Of a stretch of 8,810 bases of DNA, positions 6,547-8,810 are shown piece after piece. Within the stretch, counting starts at the first letter, position 1. Each line of letters begins with the position of its first letter. This stretch comes from Gammaproteobacteria bacterium (GTDB lineage Bacteria; Pseudomonadota; Gammaproteobacteria; DSM-26407), in the NCBI GenBank assembly GCA_028694565.1, contig JAQVKR010000083.1, forward strand, positions 1-8,810, given 5' to 3'. Made by a program: the position numbers and the translations under genes. The notes beneath the pieces are model-generated. The model ran no database searches and was not told where the DNA came from. It saw only the letters and a program-made list of their open reading frames with translations.

Positions 6547-6579
6547 GGCGCCCCGCGTCCGACCACGGAAGCGGGCGCC
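6547..6579. terminator. GC hairpin between convergent MFS and tag genes
   Basis: Arms 6547-6556 and 6571-6579 are reverse complements apart from a one-base bulge, with a 14-nt loop. They lie in the 42-bp gap between the two stop codons. No run of U follows on either strand, so it is not a textbook intrinsic terminator. A bidirectional transcription barrier is the most natural role. Confidence 0.45.
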
Positions 6580-6585
6580 CGGTCC

Positions 6586-7176
6586 TCAATCAGAGGCAGC
6601 CCCGGTCAGCTCGGCATGCCGGTAGCAGCTCACCAGGTGGTCGTTCACCATCCCCACGGACTGCATGTAGGCGTAGCAGATGGTGGGACCCACGAAGCGG
6701 AACCCGGCCTGCTTCAGGGCATGGCTCATGGCCTCCGCGGCCGGCGTGGTGACCGGCACCTCGTGCATGGTACGCCAGCGGTTCACCACCGGGCGGCCGT
6801 CCACGAACTGCCACAGGAAGTCGGCCACGTCCCCCTCCCGCCCGCGCAGCTCGAGCCAGGCGCGGGCGTTGCCCACCGCCGCCTCCACCTTCAGCCGGTT
6901 GCGGACGATGCCGGGATCGGCGAGCAGCCGCTCGATGGTGCGGGCGGTGTAGCGCGCCATGCGCTCGGGGTCGAAGCCGTGGAAGGCGCGGCGGTAGTTC
7001 TCCCGCTTGTTGAGGATAGTGGACCAGGAGAGCCCCGCCTGGGCACCCTCCAGGATGAGCATCTCGAACAGGTGGGCGGGATCGCGGGCGGGGACGCCCC
7101 ATTCGTTATCGTGGTAGTCGCGGTAGCGCGCCGAGCCCAGGCACCAGGGGCAGCGGGTGGCGTCGTCATTGTCCAT
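6586..7176 (-). CDS. tag: 3-methyladenine DNA glycosylase I
   Basis: A 196-residue protein matching E. coli Tag (187 residues) along its length. Landmarks: RCPW (C9), YHDNEWGVP (Y21, H22), LEGAQAGLSW (E43, W51), LNKRENYR, FVGPTICYAYMQ, and VNDHLVSC (H180, C184). C9, H22, H180 and C184 correspond to the zinc-snap ligands of E. coli Tag (C4, H17, H175, C179). E43 and W51 match its base-pocket residues E38 and W46. The enzyme removes 3-methyladenine from alkylated DNA in base-excision repair, in the cytoplasm. The start at ATG 7176 is supported by GGGAG 6 nt upstream and by alignment to the family N-terminus. The open frame upstream to 8004 is antisense to another gene and is not coding. It is transcribed divergently from the FmdE-like gene. 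Confidence 0.97.
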   Translation of the reverse strand: MDNDDATRCPWCLGSARYRDYHDNEWGVPARDPAHLFEMLILEGAQAGLSWSTILNKRENYRRAFHGFDPERMARYTARTIERLLADPGIVRNRLKVEAAVGNARAWLELRGREGDVADFLWQFVDGRPVVNRWRTMHEVPVTTPAAEAMSHALKQAGFRFVGPTICYAYMQSVGMVNDHLVSCYRHAELTGAASD

Positions 7177-7231
7177 CGCGGTCTCCCGGAGCCGGCGGGC
7201 GGCGTGAGCGGTGTCGGCCAGTGTACTCCAT

Positions 7232-7265
7232 CCCCCGGACCGGCGCCCGCCGCCGGCCCCGGGGG
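7232..7265. repeat. Nested GC palindrome between divergent genes
   Basis: A perfect 7-bp outer stem (7232-7238 with 7259-7265) encloses a perfect 6-bp inner stem (7240-7245 with 7251-7256) around a 5-nt loop, all GC. It directly abuts the ANR/FNR-like box at 7266. It is too strong to be ignored but has no assigned role; possibilities are an operator, an insulator or a leader stem for the tag mRNA. Confidence 0.6.
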
Positions 7266-7281
7266 CTTGAGACAGGTCAAG
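7266..7281. promoter_or_regulatory. ANR/FNR/DNR-like operator with class II promoter spacing
   Basis: CTTGAGACAGGTCAAG has perfect 5-bp arms (CTTGA/TCAAG) around 6 bp. The FNR/ANR/DNR core is TTGA-N6-TCAA, and the ideal FNR site TTGAT-N4-ATCAA differs only at the two inner positions. The centre is 7273.5. A -10-like TAGCTT lies at 7303-7308, where a site centred at -41.5 would need it. The leader then runs to AAGGAG (7334-7339) and ATG 7345. This points to activation of the FmdE-like gene by an oxygen- or NO-sensing CRP/FNR-family regulator. The -10 match is weak (3 of 6), so the spacing argument is supportive, not conclusive. Confidence 0.68.
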
Positions 7282-7333
7282 GAGACCGTGGCGGCCGCGG
7301 GCTAGCTTTGCCGGATACGGAACGGTACCGCCC

Positions 7334-7339
7334 AAGGAG
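7334..7339 (+). promoter_or_regulatory. Ribosome binding site deciding the FmdE-like start
   Basis: AAGGAG ends 5 nt before ATG 7345. The in-frame GTG at 7339 overlaps this site and is therefore not the start. Confidence 0.75.
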
Positions 7340-7344
7340 TGATC

Positions 7345-7965
7345 ATGGCAGACATACCCCCCCGCGAGCGTCTGTTCGGCGCCGGCCCCAGCCTCACCGT
7401 CCACGAACCGCTCGCGGAGCTGCTCGGCGCCGGCGACGGAACCTGGACCTACACCTTCGACGACGCGGTGCGCCTGGCCGGCCACGCCTGCCCCACGGTG
7501 GCGGGGGCCTATGTCACCGCGGTCCAGGCGGTGCGGCGGCTCTATGGCGGCGAGACCTGCATCCGCGGAGAGCTGCGGATCACCCTGCACGGCGCGGAAG
7601 AGTCCGGCGCCAACGGCCCCTTCAGCCAGGTACTGACCCTGCTGACGGGCGCCGCCGCCCGCAACGGCTTCCAGGGACTGGGCGGGCACTACCGCCGGGC
7701 CGGACTGCTGGGCTTCGGCGCCGCGGCGGAGGGGCCGCTGCGCTGCACCTTCGAGCGCATGGACACCGGCGCGGAGGTGACGCTGGCCTATGACCCCGCC
7801 TCCGTCACGGCGGACCCGATCCTGGCCCCGGCCATGCAGGCGGTATTGAAGGGCACCGCCGACGCCGTCACCCGGGCGCGCTTCCGCTGGGCCTGGCGCG
7901 ACCGGGTGGAGCGCATCGTGGCCGACGGCGGCGAGAGCACGGTCCGCGAGGTGCCGGGGCCCTGA
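7345..7965 (+). CDS. FmdE-like domain protein with GHACP motif
   Basis: A 206-residue soluble protein without signal peptide or membrane helix. The centre of interest is FDDAVRLAGHACPTVAGAYVTAVQAVRRLYG (about 38-68). G46-H47-A-C49-P50 followed by a Gly/Ala helix resembles the FmdE domain (GHxCPG...), named after the extra subunit of formylmethanofuran dehydrogenase and known to bind metal through His/Cys. The usual Gly after the Pro is Thr here. Further conserved-looking residues are C72, H82, H115 and C134. There is no C-terminal zinc ribbon as in longer FmdE proteins. Nothing nearby suggests methanofuran chemistry, so the archaeal name should not be read as function. The C-terminal part (about 170-194) is a basic amphipathic helix. 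The upstream ANR/FNR-like box suggests expression under low oxygen or nitrosative conditions. The gene is a single transcription unit, divergent from tag. Confidence 0.65.
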   Translation: MADIPPRERLFGAGPSLTVHEPLAELLGAGDGTWTYTFDDAVRLAGHACPTVAGAYVTAVQAVRRLYGGETCIRGELRITLHGAEESGANGPFSQVLTLLTGAAARNGFQGLGGHYRRAGLLGFGAAAEGPLRCTFERMDTGAEVTLAYDPASVTADPILAPAMQAVLKGTADAVTRARFRWAWRDRVERIVADGGESTVREVPGP

Positions 7966-7983
7966 TGCCGGCCTGGAATGATC

Positions 7984-8130
7984 AACGCAAAGGCGCAAAG
8001 GCACTAAGACGCCAAGATGGGGTAAGGAAGCAATCTGGCCGTGCCATGAAGCGGCCGCCCGATATTGCAGTCAACACCTGGATCCTGAAATAACCTGTCT
8101 CAGCTTCTTGGCGTCTTAGCGTCTTCGCGT
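7984..8130. repeat. Second octamer-based palindrome in a convergent gap
   Basis: Arms 7993-8016 and 8107-8130 are reverse complements with 4 mismatches in 24. The left arm consists of four octamers starting at 7986 (CGCAAAGG twice, then CACTAAGA and CGCCAAGA). The right arm, read on the minus strand, has three (CGCGAAGA, CGCTAAGA, CGCCAAGA), so the left arm has one unit more. The roughly 90-bp interior holds a small stem GGCCG...CGGCC near 8037-8055 and no gene. The element lies between the convergent FmdE-like and SHOCT-like genes. Its octamer consensus CRCNAAGR also fits the element at 351-608. Confidence 0.82.
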
Positions 8131-8163
8131 TCAAGACCGACCATCCCCGATCAGCCCCGGGGC

Positions 8164-8412
8164 TCATTCGAGGGCGATCACGATGCGCTGGTCCTTGCGG
8201 TGCTCCTCCACCTCGATGAGGGTCCCGCGCGCAGCGGGATTGTCCGCCAGGCGGATGATCTCCTCCAGCTCGATCCCCTTTTCCCGCAGGGCGCCGGCGG
8301 TCTGCCGCGGCAGCAGCCGCGAGGCCAGGCGGAGCATGGCCACGGGTATGCTGACCGTGGTTTCCGGGGAGGACTCCCCGCCCTTGAACACCCTGATGCG
8401 CAGACTGACCAT
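8164..8412 (-). CDS. Small protein resembling the YvlB/LiaX SHOCT-like domain
   Basis: An 82-residue cytoplasmic protein with no signal peptide. The pattern is a first strand LRIRVFKGG, then TTVSIPVAMLRLASRLLP, a helix with Lys-Gly-Ile-Glu-Leu-Glu-Glu-Ile, and a closing pair of strands GTLIEVEEHRKDQRIVIALE. This order (LRIxV, IPxxLLxLAxxxxP, GIxLxEI, GxLxxVEE, ExVxIxLE) resembles the short SHOCT-like domain found in YvlB/LiaX-type proteins of Gram-positive envelope-stress systems, recalled from memory and not searched. The function is unknown. The ATG at 8412 is supported by AGGAG 7 nt upstream; the frame open to 8607 overlaps the next gene antiparallel to no known protein and is rejected. 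It lies 74 bp downstream of the methyltransferase gene on the same strand and may be co-transcribed. Confidence 0.7.
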   Translation of the reverse strand: MVSLRIRVFKGGESSPETTVSIPVAMLRLASRLLPRQTAGALREKGIELEEIIRLADNPAARGTLIEVEEHRKDQRIVIALE

Positions 8413-8486
8413 CACCCGACTCCTGTCTCCGGTCCCTGGACAGGCGGAAGTGTAGCAGGACGAGCGCGGGACGGAACGGCCGGGGC

Positions 8487-8810
8487 TCAGGGCATCTCCC
8501 GGCGGTGCGAGACCAGGTAGCGCAGGTGCGCGGGCCCCGTTCCGCAGCATCCGCCGAGCAGCTTCAGGCCCAGCTCGCGCCGCAGCCGCAGCATCGCCCC
8601 GCCCCACTCGGCCACCGGCTCCGCCCGCAGCGCGCAGGCCCCGTCCAGGGCCGCCTGATCCAGCGCCGAGGCGTTGGCCTGGAAGCCGATCAGCCGCCGG
8701 GACAGCTCCGGCGGCGCCGCGCCGTCGAGGAAGGTGGGATAGGCGCAGTTGATCAGGTAGCCCAGCGGCGGAGCATCCACGGCGGCGTCGATGGCGGCGC
8801 CGGCGTCGAC
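8487..8810 (-). CDS. Homocysteine S-methyltransferase family protein, C-terminal part
   Basis: The last 107 residues of a protein whose start is beyond the right edge. The frame is open to base 8810 and ends with TGA at 8487-8489. The visible piece has LGYLINCAYPTF and later LKLLGGCCGTGPAHLRYL. The Cys of INCA and the Cys-Cys of GGCCGT are the three zinc thiolates of the Hcy-binding family (MmuM, BHMT, and the N-terminal domain of MetH). Such enzymes transfer a methyl group from S-methylmethionine, betaine or a related donor to homocysteine to give methionine. The stop soon after the zinc motif fits the short MmuM-like form and excludes a full MetH. The donor cannot be told from this part. 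GTG 8778-8780 is internal, since homology continues upstream. Confidence 0.88.
   Translation of the reverse strand, partial: VDAGAAIDAAVDAPPLGYLINCAYPTFLDGAAPPELSRRLIGFQANASALDQAALDGACALRAEPVAEWGGAMLRLRRELGLKLLGGCCGTGPAHLRYLVSHRREMP

Noticed and set aside
7177..8004. Upstream extension of the tag frame
   Set aside because: The Tag family begins at ATG 7176 with its own ribosome site; the extension is antisense to the FmdE-like gene and runs into the repeat.
8413..8607. N-terminal extension of the small SHOCT-like protein
   Set aside because: It overlaps the methyltransferase gene in a different frame; ATG 8412 has a good ribosome site and the domain starts there.

Overview
The window is GC-rich (roughly two thirds G+C) and densely coded. 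It reads as chromosomal DNA of a gammaproteobacterium, possibly a Chromatiales/Ectothiorhodospiraceae-like sulfur or facultatively anaerobic lineage. That placement is inferred from gene content: an OMPP1/FadL porin, a class II cytochrome c, an OmpR/RstA-type two-component pair, Tag glycosylase and an ANR/FNR-like box. It is not proven. No rRNA, tRNA, CRISPR array, transposase or phage gene was seen. Both edge genes are cut by the window.

Layout. (1) 2-325 (+): C-terminal PHP end of a PolX-type DNA polymerase. (2) 351-608: a large imperfect palindrome built of purine-rich octamers, in a convergent gap. (3) 2682-615 (-): a leftward three-gene operon encoding a secreted class II (c'-like) cytochrome c, an OMPP1/FadL outer-membrane channel and a small DUF2892 membrane protein. 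(4) 2683-2860: a divergent control region with three GTAACAGG copies at exact 10-bp spacing and a 19-bp palindrome. (5) 2861-4928 (+): an OmpR-family response regulator and its membrane histidine kinase. (6) 5242-4907 (-): a KdgF-like mononuclear cupin whose 3' end overlaps the kinase 3' end. Divergent from it is an MFS exporter (5380-6543, +). (7) 7176-6586 (-): 3-methyladenine DNA glycosylase I (Tag), convergent with the MFS gene across a GC hairpin. (8) 7345-7965 (+): an FmdE-like protein with a GHACP motif, preceded by an ANR/FNR-like palindrome placed as in a class II activated promoter. (9) 7984-8130: a second octamer-based palindrome, again in a convergent gap. (10) 8412-8164 (-): a small protein resembling the YvlB/LiaX SHOCT-like domain. 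(11) 8810-8487 (-): C-terminal part of a homocysteine S-methyltransferase-family enzyme.

The most coherent functional unit is 615-4928. A two-component system is transcribed away from an envelope operon (periplasmic haem protein, outer-membrane channel for hydrophobic compounds, inner-membrane DUF2892 protein), and they share a short intergenic region with a direct-repeat operator of OmpR/RstA type. The likeliest reading is that the regulator controls itself and possibly the operon. The second notable unit is the FmdE-like gene, which appears to be under an oxygen- or NO-responsive CRP/FNR-family regulator. The two octamer palindromes share one consensus and both sit between converging 3' ends, so they look like members of one repeat class with a possible 3'-end or terminator role.
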